DNA of 64,000 nt from JABCYV01 sp963696025. Its GTDB lineage: Bacteria > Acidobacteriota > Terriglobia > Terriglobales > Acidobacteriaceae. Below, piece by piece: positions 9,730 through 18,230 of the stretch. The stretch lies in NCBI GenBank assembly GCA_963696025.1, contig CAVOII010000004.1, positions 620,001 to 684,000 of the forward strand. The letters run 5' to 3'. The first letter of the stretch is position 1. Every line of letters starts with the position of its first letter. A model generated the notes under the pieces. That model was not told the DNA's origin, ran no database searches, and saw only the letters and a program-made list of their open reading frames with translations. Both the position numbers and the translations under genes were made by a program.

Positions 9730-11019
9730 TCAGCGCTGTACCAGGGTCTCCAGTGCTTCGAAAAACCCGGGATAGGAAATGACGGCCGCATTGGCGCTGC
9801 GGATTCTCGTCTGTCCCTGAGCCCGCAAGGCAGCTACCGCAAAGGCCATTGCGATGCGATGATCGCCGAACGAGTCAATCTCGGCGCCACTTAGCTTTTG
9901 GTTACCCGGAATTTTCAAGCCATCGTCGCGCTCCTCCACCTGTGCTCCCATAGCGCGCAGATTTGCTGCGATGGCCGCGATACGATCCGATTCTTTCACT
10001 CGCAACTCGCGGGCATCTCGAATTTCGATTCCCGACATCGTATAGGGCGCGATCGCGGCCAATACCGGGATTTCGTCGATCAGGGCTGCGGTATCGGCTC
10101 CGCCAATAGTCGCCCCCTTCAAAGCGCCGCCTTCGATTTGCACCGTCCCCTGCAGTTCCCCGTGCAGCTCTTCCAACTGGGTAACCGTAATTCGAACGCC
10201 CATGGCAATCAGAATCTCAAGCAAGCGGGCTCGTGTGGGATTCATCAGCAGTGCACGAATTGTTAGTTGTGATTCAGGAAATAGCGCTGCTGCGCAAAGG
10301 AAAAATGCCGCAGTGGAGAGATCACCAGGAATTCGCGCCTCGATGGCGCGCAGCATCTGTCCGCCTGAGATGCTTGCCTGATTGCCACGCTGCTTGAGGT
10401 CAGCTCCAAAAGCTTGCAGCGCCAGTTCTCCGTGATCGCGGGTGCGTACCGGTTCTTCGACACGCGTCTCGCCTGCCGCAAACAAACCGGCGAACAGTAA
10501 CGTGGATTTGACCTGCGCGCTAGCTACCGGCATTTGGTAGTCGATGGCTTTGAGGCGCCCGCCGCTTATTTGCAAGGGTGGCCGCCCGCCGGTGGCTGAG
10601 ATTCTCGCTCCCATGGCTTCGAGCGGCGTAATGATCCTGGCCATCGGGCGTCGAGAAAGTGATTCATCTCCCACCAACGCGCAGGTGAAATCCTGGCCGG
10701 CGAGGATCCCGCTCAGCATGCGCATGGTCGAGCCGGAGTTTCCGCAGTCGAGGACGGACGTGGGCGCCCGCAACTTTAGCCCGCGACCGTGAATCAGAAC
10801 CGGACCATCGTCGCGCCGCCAATCGACCCCCAGCGTCTTGAGGCATTCCAGCGTGCTGGCGCAATCGGCCCCGGTAGAAAAATTCTCCAGGCGAGTGGTG
10901 CCCTCAGCGATCGAAGCCAGCATGGCATAGCGGTGCGAGATAGATTTGTCGCCGGGCAGACGCAGTGATCCTACAACGTTGCGCGCCGGGCGAATAACGG
11001 CAGTGGAATCCGGGCTCAT
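9730..11019 (-). CDS. aroA: 3-phosphoshikimate 1-carboxyvinyltransferase (EPSP synthase)
   Basis: About 429 aa from the ATG at 11019. A GTG 36 bases upstream would lengthen it, but lies in a duplicated sequence. It condenses shikimate-3-phosphate and PEP in aromatic amino-acid synthesis (cytoplasm). Seen motifs: LPGDKSISHRYAML at the N-terminus, LDCGNSGSTMRML, GDESLSRRPM, SAQVKSTLLFAGL, and RVKESDRI near the C-terminus, all conserved in the family and giving a full-length enzyme. The SAQVKS form suggests the Bacillus/Agrobacterium-like class rather than the enterobacterial one. It probably shares a transcript with the 135-aa gene upstream, 64 bases away on the same strand. Confidence 0.95.
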   Translation of the reverse strand: MSPDSTAVIRPARNVVGSLRLPGDKSISHRYAMLASIAEGTTRLENFSTGADCASTLECLKTLGVDWRRDDGPVLIHGRGLKLRAPTSVLDCGNSGSTMRMLSGILAGQDFTCALVGDESLSRRPMARIITPLEAMGARISATGGRPPLQISGGRLKAIDYQMPVASAQVKSTLLFAGLFAAGETRVEEPVRTRDHGELALQAFGADLKQRGNQASISGGQMLRAIEARIPGDLSTAAFFLCAAALFPESQLTIRALLMNPTRARLLEILIAMGVRITVTQLEELHGELQGTVQIEGGALKGATIGGADTAALIDEIPVLAAIAPYTMSGIEIRDARELRVKESDRIAAIAANLRAMGAQVEERDDGLKIPGNQKLSGAEIDSFGDHRIAMAFAVAALRAQGQTRIRSANAAVISYPGFFEALETLVQR

Positions 11020-11023
11020 GTCG

Positions 11024-11071
11024 GATTCCAATATAGCGGATGAGGGAGATTCCACTATAGCGGATGAGGGA
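11024..11071. repeat. 24-bp tandem duplication just upstream of the aroA ATG
   Basis: Two 24-bp units (11024-11047 and 11048-11071) differ at one base (CAATATAGC versus CACTATAGC). They occupy the leader of aroA and include the alternative GTG start. The duplication may alter the spacing between the upstream gene and aroA. Confidence 0.85.
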
Positions 11072-11083
11072 AAAGAGCGGCGT

Positions 11084-11491
11084 CTACACCAGCGCCTTAG
11101 CTTCGGCCGTGGCTTCCTTAAGAATCTCAGGCGGAACTTCTTTTATGGTGAGGTGAAATTCAAACATGGGGGTTTCCGTGCCGCGACCCCAGCGATTTAC
11201 CTCCCAGTGAGCGCGCACAAACTTGATGCCGGAGTGCGCCGTCAAATCAAGCAGCAGAGGATGTTGCCCTCGGTAGAACTTCTGAGGGAATGTGGCTAGC
11301 GGCTTAGGCTCCCACGCTGCGCCGTCGGCTGATCCGAAGATAGCCACATCGAGCGCTTCCTGCTCGATAATGTTGCTAATGCTCAGGGTAAGGAGGAAGA
11401 CCCGGCTCGCAGCGCCGCTAACGTGGACGGATGCGCCGTCACTCTTGGCGCTGACTATTGTCTTTTCCGGAACCAGGAAAGTATCAATCAT
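11084..11491 (-). CDS. Conserved hypothetical protein
   Basis: 135 aa, no signal peptide or membrane segment. The chain has alternating hydrophobic strands (VFLLTLSISNII, LDVAIFGSADG) and a tryptophan-rich patch (RAHWEVNRWGRG). This suggests a small beta-sandwich of the kind that measures or binds a ligand, but no named domain is recognised. It is directly upstream of aroA on the same strand, so co-transcription is likely. The ATG at 11491 is preceded by a purine-poor stretch, so the start is not certain. Confidence 0.65.
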   Translation of the reverse strand: MIDTFLVPEKTIVSAKSDGASVHVSGAASRVFLLTLSISNIIEQEALDVAIFGSADGAAWEPKPLATFPQKFYRGQHPLLLDLTAHSGIKFVRAHWEVNRWGRGTETPMFEFHLTIKEVPPEILKEATAEAKALV

Positions 11492-11602
11492 GGCGGAATT
11501 GTAGCAAAGGGTGAGAGACAGGTCTCAGGCCTCAGATGTTTGGGCTTAGGCTCCGACGGAAGTCGCGTCCTTCTAATTCAGGGGGGACAAAGGAAATCGA
11601 CC

Positions 11603-12403
11603 CTAGGCTCCATGGACTGAGTCCAGAAATTGACGCAGCAGTTTGCCTGCCTCCTCGGGCTGTTCCCACGCAGAGAAATGTCCTGCACGGGGAATTATTT
11701 TCATTTGGCTGCCAGATATGTGCTGGCGCATGAATTCGGCCTCGGGTGCTCCAGCCAGAATATCCTCGTCGCCGGTGACTAGCATTGTGGGGACGTTGAT
11801 AGTTTTCAGGGTGCCGGCGGAGTCCGGCCGCTCCGCTATGCCCTGCTGCACGCGAGCGACATCTTCCGGAGACATCTGGCGCATCATGTCAAGTGCTCCA
11901 TCCACCAGATCGGGACGGGCCTCACGCGTCGTCTTACCGATCAGCTTGGGAAGCATCGACTCGAAGAAGGGTTCCGTACCGCGTTCCATGACATCAGTGG
12001 CGGCCTGTAAGCGGCCGGCTTTCGCCTCTGGAGTGTCGGCATGCGCTTTCGTATTACACAGCACGAGGGAGACGACCCGCGCCCGATCGCGCCGCCAGAG
12101 CTCGAACATCACGTACCCTCCGATGGAGGACCCTGCAAAAGTGGCGCGGTCGACTTCGGCATGATCGAGGATGCGAACCATGTCGACCGCATGCTTTTCA
12201 ATGGTGGCGGGGCCGTCGCCGATGCCCGATTCGCCGTGGCCGCGCAGGTCGGGAAGAATCAAACGGTAGCGCGAGAGCAGTGCCTGTGCCGCAGGTAACC
12301 AGAACGCATGATGGACCGGGAAAGGATGGAGGAGAACAACCGCCGGTCCGTCACCGAGCATCTCGTAAGCAATTTCAGCGTCACCGCCGGCGATTCGAAC
12401 CAT
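11603..12403 (-). CDS. Alpha/beta-fold hydrolase
   Basis: 266 aa. The nucleophile elbow GSSIGG (residues about 94-99) carries the catalytic serine, the acid is in VTGDEDIL, and the histidine is in RAGHFSAWEQ, giving a complete Ser-Asp-His triad. The oxyanion segment LLHPFPVHHAFW and PDLRGHGES are typical of the 3-oxoadipate enol-lactonase/epoxide-hydrolase-like branch. No signal peptide, so cytoplasmic. The substrate cannot be told from sequence. It stands on the minus strand between the 135-aa gene and the PspC gene with non-overlapping spacing, probably its own unit. Confidence 0.88.
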   Translation of the reverse strand: MVRIAGGDAEIAYEMLGDGPAVVLLHPFPVHHAFWLPAAQALLSRYRLILPDLRGHGESGIGDGPATIEKHAVDMVRILDHAEVDRATFAGSSIGGYVMFELWRRDRARVVSLVLCNTKAHADTPEAKAGRLQAATDVMERGTEPFFESMLPKLIGKTTREARPDLVDGALDMMRQMSPEDVARVQQGIAERPDSAGTLKTINVPTMLVTGDEDILAGAPEAEFMRQHISGSQMKIIPRAGHFSAWEQPEEAGKLLRQFLDSVHGA

Positions 12404-12552
12404 AGCGGAGATTTAAGCACACGGCGGGTGCCGGACGAAGACCTAACCAGCTAGACGACAAAAAGAACCTAAACCAGATAGACGAGGAGAACGCCCGGTC
12501 CGCGCGGAGAAAGCTCGCGGGCGAGGGGCGCCCGCGCCGCACAATGCCGGCG

Positions 12553-12867
12553 CTATGTGTTCGCCACCTCGTGACCGGCCGGGGCGGATAACACCGCTGG
12601 CTCTTCGGGGATAACTAGCCAGGCAATTACATACGCGATCAGGCTGGCGCCCACCGGGATCAGCGCTGTGATCAACCAGATCAACCGGACCATGGTAACG
12701 TCCAGGTCGAAGTATTCCGCGAAGCCGGCGCAAACTCCTGCAATCTTTCGGCCGGCGCGCGGACGCATCAGGTGTTTACGACCGATTACCGCATCCACGC
12801 GCTTGCCGCAGTAAGCGCAAAGGTTGGCATCGTCCTGAATCACTTTGCCGCAATAGTTGCAATACAT
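12553..12867 (-). CDS. Zinc-ribbon PspC-domain membrane protein
   Basis: 104 aa from the ATG at 12867, chosen because GGAGGG lies at the right distance upstream; six more codons are possible. Residues 1-22 are a zinc ribbon (CNYCGK and CAYCGK). Residues about 35-90 are a PspC domain with the hallmark RKIAGVCAGFAEYFDLD and two hydrophobic stretches (VRLIWLITALIP, IAYVIAWLVI). PspC proteins sit in the inner membrane and in enterobacteria take part in phage-shock control; the fused zinc ribbon is common in other phyla. No pspA-like gene lies nearby, so a role in envelope-stress sensing is only inferred. Confidence 0.9.
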   Translation of the reverse strand: MYCNYCGKVIQDDANLCAYCGKRVDAVIGRKHLMRPRAGRKIAGVCAGFAEYFDLDVTMVRLIWLITALIPVGASLIAYVIAWLVIPEEPAVLSAPAGHEVANT

Positions 12868-12915
12868 CGTCACCCTCCGCACCATACTACGCGAGATAAA
12901 AGCGTAAGGTTCCCA

Positions 12916-14154
12916 TCATTCCTCGCGATAAGCGTCCTTCATCCGCCTGCGGGCAATCTCCGAAGGCGGAGTGTTCGCGTTAGTGGCGATGACCGCCTGA
13001 TATCTCGCCAATGCCATATCGCGCTTGTGAAGCAGATCGTACATCTCACCTGCGCCTAGATTGGCCCTCTGCAAGACCTCCGGGTCGGGATGCGGCGCCT
13101 CGGACACTTGCTCGTACGCCGCAGCGGCTCCACTGAAATCTCTCTGATTCCGTAGTAAGTCACCCAGGCTGAGCGCGGCGATTTCATAGTGCAAGCCGGA
13201 AAATTGTCCATTCTGCCCCGCCTGCCAGATTTTGCGATAGACTGATGCCGCTTCCGGAGCGCGTCCCGCGGCGCGCAGCAGGTTACCCTCTTCGAGCGCC
13301 AGCAACGCGTTTCGTGGATAACGTGGAATCACATCGCGCGCCATCTGCAGCGCTTCGTTATAGCGGTGTTCGCGCCGAAAGAACAGCACCAGCAGGATTT
13401 TGGCATCGACACTGCTTTCTCCGCTGGCCGCGGCACATTGCTTTAGATACTCGATCCCCTTCTCCTTGCTGCCAGCCAGGCCCATCATGGCTGCCGCCAA
13501 CTTCACTCCCAACGGCAGGCTGCCTAAAACATAATTGTGAGCGCCCACGATCAGCTTGGCTTGGGTGTCACCAGGGTTCAGTTCGAGCACACGTTCGTGG
13601 TCGTGACGTGCGCCCACTGCGTTGCGGAGGGCGGAGAACCACGCGCGTTCCACTAGTGCTGTGTAAGTGGCGAACTGCGCCCGGGTCACTCCTCTGGCGT
13701 ACAGGGCATCCACGTTATTGGGGTTGGCGGAGAGATTTTTCTCCTCCAGTTTGAGCGCGCGCTGCACCAGTTCGTTGATTTGCTGCTTAACTTTTTCGTC
13801 CGCCGGACGGTGTGCCGATCTCACAAACCCATCGCTGGCGTACTCGCCCGTGTTCAGTGCTCCCATGCGATAGAGTTCACGAAAGAGGATGGCGGTGAGG
13901 AAGTGGTTTACGGCGAACGGATCGTCGGGATGCCTCTGCAGCACCTGGTCGAACTCTTGTACAGCTTGATCGTATTCCAGATTGTAAAAATGATCGAAGG
14001 CGGAGGAATTCAGCGGATCATTCGGACGATACGACAATGCATCAGGAGGACGCCCGGTTGACGAAGCCGCGGCCATCGCGGCCGACAGAGCGAACCCAGC
14101 AAGTAAAACGAAGAAGAAGAGTGGAATGCCGCAGGGTGAGAAACGGGGGGACAA
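12916..14154 (-). CDS. TPR-repeat exported protein
   Basis: 412 aa. The N-terminus has a hydrophobic signal or anchor (FFFVLLAGFALSAAMAAASS). The body is helical with repeats of TPR size: a pair around residues 52-90 (YDQAVQEFDQVLQRHPDDP), another around 235-275 (RYNEALQMARDVIPRYPRN), and more to residue 390. It would serve as a periplasmic scaffold; no catalytic domain is seen. It lies upstream of the PspC gene on the same strand with a 48-bp gap, so the two may be co-transcribed. The partner is unknown. Confidence 0.85.
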   Translation of the reverse strand: MSPRFSPCGIPLFFFVLLAGFALSAAMAAASSTGRPPDALSYRPNDPLNSSAFDHFYNLEYDQAVQEFDQVLQRHPDDPFAVNHFLTAILFRELYRMGALNTGEYASDGFVRSAHRPADEKVKQQINELVQRALKLEEKNLSANPNNVDALYARGVTRAQFATYTALVERAWFSALRNAVGARHDHERVLELNPGDTQAKLIVGAHNYVLGSLPLGVKLAAAMMGLAGSKEKGIEYLKQCAAASGESSVDAKILLVLFFRREHRYNEALQMARDVIPRYPRNALLALEEGNLLRAAGRAPEAASVYRKIWQAGQNGQFSGLHYEIAALSLGDLLRNQRDFSGAAAAYEQVSEAPHPDPEVLQRANLGAGEMYDLLHKRDMALARYQAVIATNANTPPSEIARRRMKDAYREE

Positions 14155-14430
14155 TTCGTCGATCTCGATATCCAGGGTGTCTTGACCTTTAGTTTACCCG
14201 AAGCAGATGAACAAGCGGCGAACCAAGAGAGTCATGGCGAGAAGAAGCGAGAGCCGTCAAAAGTGCTCTTATAATCAGCCCGGCGTTTCTTTCCCAATTG
14301 AAGGGGTAATTCTTGCCGGTTACTCGGGCGGAGAATTCGTCGGTGACCGGTTTATCAGTGAGTTACGGTAGCTAAGTTTTGGTCACTGGCTTGCGGTACG
14401 TAACACCACAAGAACAAGAGGTAAGTGCTT

Positions 14431-14880
14431 ATGTCCGAAGTAATACGGGACGCGCAGCATGAATTTTGGCGTCCACCGGTGGTTCAGAAATCTTCAGCCC
14501 CGGTCATGGTGGAGGTCTGCGACCGCTGCAGCACGGAGTTTATGGTTGGCGCCGGCTTCTGCCACGTTTGCGGATCAGCCAGACAGGCACAGGCGAGCTC
14601 GACTCCAGGATCGAAGTGGATGCGCGTCCTCGAAGTCCTGGGAGTCTTCGAGTTCCAAAATCTGAAGCGCTGGCTCGGGCTCTCCATGCCTTCGCTCGTT
14701 GCGTTTTTCGCCGGCTTGGGATGCTTGCTGGCAGTCTTTGCCGTGGGCGTGGTTTACTCCGTGCAAAATCTGGCAGACTTTCAGGCCTTGCAGTCCTATC
14801 GCATGCAGTGGCTGCTGGCCGCTGTCGCGGCATTCGTTGCTGGGATTCTGCTTAAGAGGACGCCGGACACAAGAGATTAG
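14431..14880 (+). CDS. Zinc-ribbon two-helix membrane protein
   Basis: 149 aa from the ATG at 14431 (AGAGG upstream); a GTG two codons earlier is less likely. Residues about 28-50 hold a zinc ribbon (CDRCSTEF and CHVCGS). Two membrane segments follow (SLVAFFAGLGCLLAVFAVG and QWLLAAVAAFVAGILL), leaving a short basic tail. No named family beyond the ribbon is recognised. It starts a single-gene unit divergent from the TPR gene across a 276-bp spacer. Confidence 0.75.
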   Translation: MSEVIRDAQHEFWRPPVVQKSSAPVMVEVCDRCSTEFMVGAGFCHVCGSARQAQASSTPGSKWMRVLEVLGVFEFQNLKRWLGLSMPSLVAFFAGLGCLLAVFAVGVVYSVQNLADFQALQSYRMQWLLAAVAAFVAGILLKRTPDTRD

Positions 14881-14978
14881 TCAGGTACTGGAATCGTCGC
14901 AAAGCCTTCCCCCTTTTCACTTCCCATTCAAGGGTTATTTATTCCCATCCCGCGCTGCTCAGTCACTTTATCCTCTTT

Positions 14979-15821
14979 TCAGTTCACTGGCTCCGGATCG
15001 GCAATAGCCCGCCGTTGTTGGTGCATGCGGTACAGGTGATGGACTGGCCCGGTGCCACGCCCCAGAGGTTGAGCGTTGGAAATGGCGGCGGCGACATACG
15101 CTTTTGCCAGCAGGACGGCTTCGGGCAAGCCGCGTCCTTGCGCCAGGTGGCAGGTAACCGCGGTCGCGAACGCGCAGCCTGTGCCGTGGGTGGAATTCGA
15201 GCGCTGACGGCCAGACTTGAAAATCTCCTGCTCGATTCCTCGTTTGCTGGTGAAGGTTAGCAGGTCGATCGCTTTTTCCAGGTGTCCCCCTGTGACCACC
15301 ACTGCCGCAGCACCCATGGAATGGAGCTTGATCGCGGCTGCCCGCATCTGTTCGACATTCGTCACGGCCAAGCCTGTTAGAGCCGAGGCCTCATCCAGAT
15401 TTGGAGTAACGACGGTGGCCAGCGGCAGCAATTTGTCAAGCATTAGGCGAGCGCCGTTGGTGTCGACCAGGTCGGCCCCGGAAGAAGATTTAAGGATAGG
15501 GTCGAGCACGATGTTCGGCAGCTTTGCCTTTGCGAGGAAGTCCGCGACTGCCCGAGCCACTCTGCCGGATCCCAGCATACCAACATGGACGGCTGCGATG
15601 TCTACGTCGACCGCCAGCTCCCTTAGGGTTTCGACAACTAAATCCTGGCTCACCGGTTCGACCCTCCGGACACCCGCCGTGGACTGGACGGTGAGAGCAG
15701 TGATGCAGGCCACTCCGTAACACCCGTGGGCGGCGATCGTCTTTATGTCGGCCGTTACTCCGGCGCCGGACGAAGGGTCGAAACCTGCGATCGTGAGGAC
15801 AACAGGGGGTGCCTGCGCCAT
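14979..15821 (-). CDS. thiD: Bifunctional hydroxymethylpyrimidine/phosphomethylpyrimidine kinase
   Basis: 280 aa. It phosphorylates HMP and HMP-P to HMP-PP in thiamine synthesis (cytoplasm, ribokinase fold). Seen: LTIAGFDPSSGAGVTADIKT at the N-terminus, the HVGMLGS segment, LDPILKSSSGADL, VVTGGHLEK, and the anion-hole/catalytic motif THGTGCAFATAV, where the Asp usual in GAGD is replaced by the Thr-Gly-Cys form standard for ThiD. Length is normal for the monofunctional family. No TPP riboswitch was recognised upstream; the upstream region is an AT-rich spacer shared with rlpA. Confidence 0.95.
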   Translation of the reverse strand: MAQAPPVVLTIAGFDPSSGAGVTADIKTIAAHGCYGVACITALTVQSTAGVRRVEPVSQDLVVETLRELAVDVDIAAVHVGMLGSGRVARAVADFLAKAKLPNIVLDPILKSSSGADLVDTNGARLMLDKLLPLATVVTPNLDEASALTGLAVTNVEQMRAAAIKLHSMGAAAVVVTGGHLEKAIDLLTFTSKRGIEQEIFKSGRQRSNSTHGTGCAFATAVTCHLAQGRGLPEAVLLAKAYVAAAISNAQPLGRGTGPVHHLYRMHQQRRAIADPEPVN

Positions 15822-16253
15822 AGAGGCAATCTATCGGAAACTGGGTTGATTGCAAATTCCCTTCCGCGGCTAGAGTTGGACGAGCATCCCTTCAGGGGTC
15901 ATGAACTCGGCACTGTCCAATCGCACGAGATCTCTGGGACTCCCGTAACTTGCTCTTTTCATGAGTCATCTTAGAGACTGAGCGCAAGTTATTGAGAACA
16001 CAGGCGAGGTAATAATTTCCGAGCCTCCCTCGTGATGCGGTATTTACCATGAAGTAAATAGTTAAACCTCTCCCTTACAGTACTATCTGTAGTTTTAATC
16101 AAGATTAACAATAGGTTACGTAATGCATGCATTACTAGATAAGCATCTTGCTACAGTGATTTACGCATTGACGTCCGTTCTTTCAATCGGTAGCATCGTT
16201 CAATCCTTGGCGAACTCGTGGGGGGAGATTTTCTAGAGATGCGAGGTGACTGA
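15822..16253. other. AT-rich divergent intergenic region (thiD / rlpA)
   Basis: 432 bp with no coding frame that can be supported. The middle (about 16000-16180) is strikingly AT-rich against the surroundings and contains an inverted pair TTAATC-AA-GATTAA (16095-16108) and a perfect 16-bp palindrome at 16120-16135. It must carry the promoters of thiD (leftward) and rlpA (rightward). The ribosome site of rlpA, GAGGTG, lies a few bases before its ATG. Confidence 0.7.
16120..16135. promoter_or_regulatory. Perfect 16-bp palindrome GTAATGCATGCATTAC
   Basis: The sequence equals its own reverse complement over all 16 bases and sits 118 bp before the rlpA start in the AT-rich spacer. This is the shape of a dimeric repressor or activator site; which protein binds is unknown. 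Confidence 0.5.
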
Positions 16254-16724
16254 ATGCGACGCCATATTGCTGGACTGGCGATTTTACTTTGGGTCGTCAG
16301 CCTGGGAGCGACTCAGCGACCGATCAACTCAGAGTCTCGTTACATCGAAAGGACGGTTCAACAGGGATCTCGGAAGGGCCAAAACCGCTCGAAGCCGTAT
16401 CAAATTGGGACGGCGTCCTGGTACGGCAGCGACTTCCAGGATAAACCGACAGCCAGCGGCGAACCCTACAACATGTACGACCTGACCGCCGCCCATCCCG
16501 CTCTGCCTCTAGGGAGCTGGGTGCGCGTAACCAACCTCCGAAATGGGCGGGCGGTAGTGGTGCGCATTAATGACCGTGGGCCGGTCGTTCCCGGAAGGAT
16601 CATCGACGTTTCTTACAGCACCGCCCGGGCACTTCAATTCAAGAACCAGGGCTTGCAGCGCGTCCGCCTGGATGTGGTTCGTCCTCCCCAAACCGTGGCT
16701 ATGCTTAAGCCATTGGCGTACTGA
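16254..16724 (+). CDS. rlpA: RlpA-like septal ring lytic transglycosylase (short form)
   Basis: 156 aa. N-terminal hydrophobic signal (residues 4-18, no lipobox cysteine seen), a basic linker, then a complete RlpA double-psi beta-barrel: GTASWYGSDFQDKPTASGEP, LTAAHPALPLGSWVRVTNL and VRINDRGPVVPGRIIDVS. The conserved Asp/His catalytic pair of the DPBB fold is present. RlpA proteins cleave glycan strands lacking stem peptides and act at division septa. The C-terminal SPOR domain of the E. coli protein is absent, so septal targeting must differ. Clear GAGGTG ribosome site. The next gene, pyrF, starts 27 bp downstream, so they may share a transcript. Confidence 0.9.
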   Translation: MRRHIAGLAILLWVVSLGATQRPINSESRYIERTVQQGSRKGQNRSKPYQIGTASWYGSDFQDKPTASGEPYNMYDLTAAHPALPLGSWVRVTNLRNGRAVVVRINDRGPVVPGRIIDVSYSTARALQFKNQGLQRVRLDVVRPPQTVAMLKPLAY

Positions 16725-16750
16725 TCCCAAACCTTTAAAATCTGACCTGG

Positions 16751-17452
16751 ATGCAAGACCCGCGCCAGCGTCTCATTGTTGCTTTGGATGTTTCGTCCGC
16801 GGCCGCAGCCCAGAAGATTGTGGCGGCCGTGGGCGATTCCGCTTTCACCTACAAAGTAGGGATGCAGCTCTTCACCGCCGTCGGCCCGCAGGTGGTGCGA
16901 GATTTAGTGGCTTCGGGACGACGAGTTTTTCTTGACCTGAAATACCACGACATTCCAAACACCGTGGCGGCGGCGGTGCGAGAGGCCGCCGGCCTGGGTG
17001 CCACCATGCTGACCGTACACGCGTCTGGCGGTGGAAAGATGCTCCGTGCAGCCGCGGAAGCTGCCGGCAGCGTCAACCCTGCTCCGACAGTACAGGCCGT
17101 CACCGTGCTGACTAGTATGGACGATAACGATCTCGCCAACGTAGGCGTACGCGGGCGAGTTGTGGACCAAGTTTTGCGTCTTTCAGCCCTGGCCATCTCG
17201 AATGGATGTCATGGAGTAGTGGCATCGGCTCTCGAAGCCTCGGCTCTGCGCGCGGAACTGGGGAACGAGTTTGTAATCGTGACGCCAGGAGTGCGTCCCT
17301 CGGGAACTGATCACGGCGATCAAGCCAGAGTCGTGACGCCAGCGGAAGCGATTGCGGCCGGCGCCACGCATATCGTAGTCGGACGACCGATTACTGCAGC
17401 TTCAGATCCCGCTGCCGAAGCGAAGGCAATCCTGGGGCAGATGAGCCTTTAG
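16751..17452 (+). CDS. pyrF: Orotidine 5'-phosphate decarboxylase
   Basis: 233 aa, the usual size. It decarboxylates OMP to UMP, the last step of de novo pyrimidine synthesis. The active-site signature LDLKYHDIPNT (Asp-x-Lys-x-x-x-Asp, residues about 57-67) is intact, preceded by LIVALDVSS (substrate Asp) and followed by TVHASGG and the phosphate-binding VTPGVRPSG and HIVVGRPIT. Single-domain, cytoplasmic TIM-barrel dimer. It follows rlpA at 27 bp on the same strand. Confidence 0.96.
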   Translation: MQDPRQRLIVALDVSSAAAAQKIVAAVGDSAFTYKVGMQLFTAVGPQVVRDLVASGRRVFLDLKYHDIPNTVAAAVREAAGLGATMLTVHASGGGKMLRAAAEAAGSVNPAPTVQAVTVLTSMDDNDLANVGVRGRVVDQVLRLSALAISNGCHGVVASALEASALRAELGNEFVIVTPGVRPSGTDHGDQARVVTPAEAIAAGATHIVVGRPITAASDPAAEAKAILGQMSL

Positions 17453-17525
17453 TTCGAGATCAAGCCCTCCGCCGAACCTGCCGCCTGGCCCCATGCCGTG
17501 CGGGAATCCTTTATGGTTTCGGCCC

Positions 17526-17819
17526 TCAGGCTGGATTGATGCAATTATCATCAGGACAGCCTCCAACGGTCAGATCGGTCGCGATCCTCGTGATGTCCGA
17601 GCCATCAGCGTTCATCCTGAAAATTTCCAGACTCCCGTTAGAGCTCAGCCGGTCGCTGGCGAACGCGATCTTCGTTCCGTCGGGCGAGTAGGTTGCGTCT
17701 ATGTCGTGGTGCACCTTTTGCGGGCGAGTCAGGCGTGTGAGGTCCGTCCCGTTGATCTTCACAAGACGCGCAGAGCCGGTCAACCGAGACCACTTCAGGC
17801 TTCGCCCCGCCGGTGTGAA
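17526..17819 (-). pseudogene. Fragment of a PD40/TolB-type beta-propeller protein
   Basis: About 95 codons in one frame, starting immediately after the stop of the zinc-ribbon gene and without a credible start codon of its own (an internal TTG gives 85 aa). One and a half PD40 blades are readable: HHDIDATYSPDGTKIAFASD and LEIFRMNADGSDITRI. Such repeats belong to six- or seven-bladed periplasmic propellers of 300 or more residues, so both ends are missing. It lies between pyrF and the zinc-ribbon gene. Confidence 0.65.
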
Positions 17820-17999
17820 CTACAACTTCTCGTAGAACTCGCAGGCTGAACAGGAGATAAAAATCCCGCCGGGGACGTTGCGTTCGCGATCCTTTACGCG
17901 CTTCACGATGCGCGTAGGCTTGCCGCACTTGGGGCAGTCGGTGCTCTTGGAAGTGTCCATTACCTTCTTGCGGTCCGCGGTCTTTGCAATCTTAGCCAT
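17820..17999 (-). CDS. Small zinc-ribbon protein
   Basis: 59 aa, ATG at 17999 with AGGAGATG upstream. The start MAKIAKTADRKKVMD is basic; CPKCGKPTRIVKRVKD and a C-terminal CSAC pair form a CxxC...CxxC zinc ribbon of about 30 residues, resembling a single topoisomerase-type C-terminal zinc finger. It may bind nucleic acid, but this is inference. The TAG stop is followed in the same frame by the PD40 fragment. Next gene upstream on this strand is the phosphoesterase, about 230 bp away across a gene-free spacer. Confidence 0.8.
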   Translation of the reverse strand: MAKIAKTADRKKVMDTSKSTDCPKCGKPTRIVKRVKDRERNVPGGIFISCSACEFYEKL

Positions 18000-18230
18000 T
18001 GTTCATCTCCTGACGCCCTAGGAAAACTTCCGCGGGTCGCCGTCCATTCTTCTCAGTAGGATTCTGGATCAGATTTTACATGATGCTCGCGGTTGACGTC
18101 TTGGCATAGACGCGGCGTTCGCGATCAACGCGCATGATTTCTTCGGCACGCGCTTTATTCGAAAGGAAAACGGTCGCCGATCATCCTAGCGACCGGCGCC
18201 CGAAGCATTGCACTTCGATACTCTGGTTCT

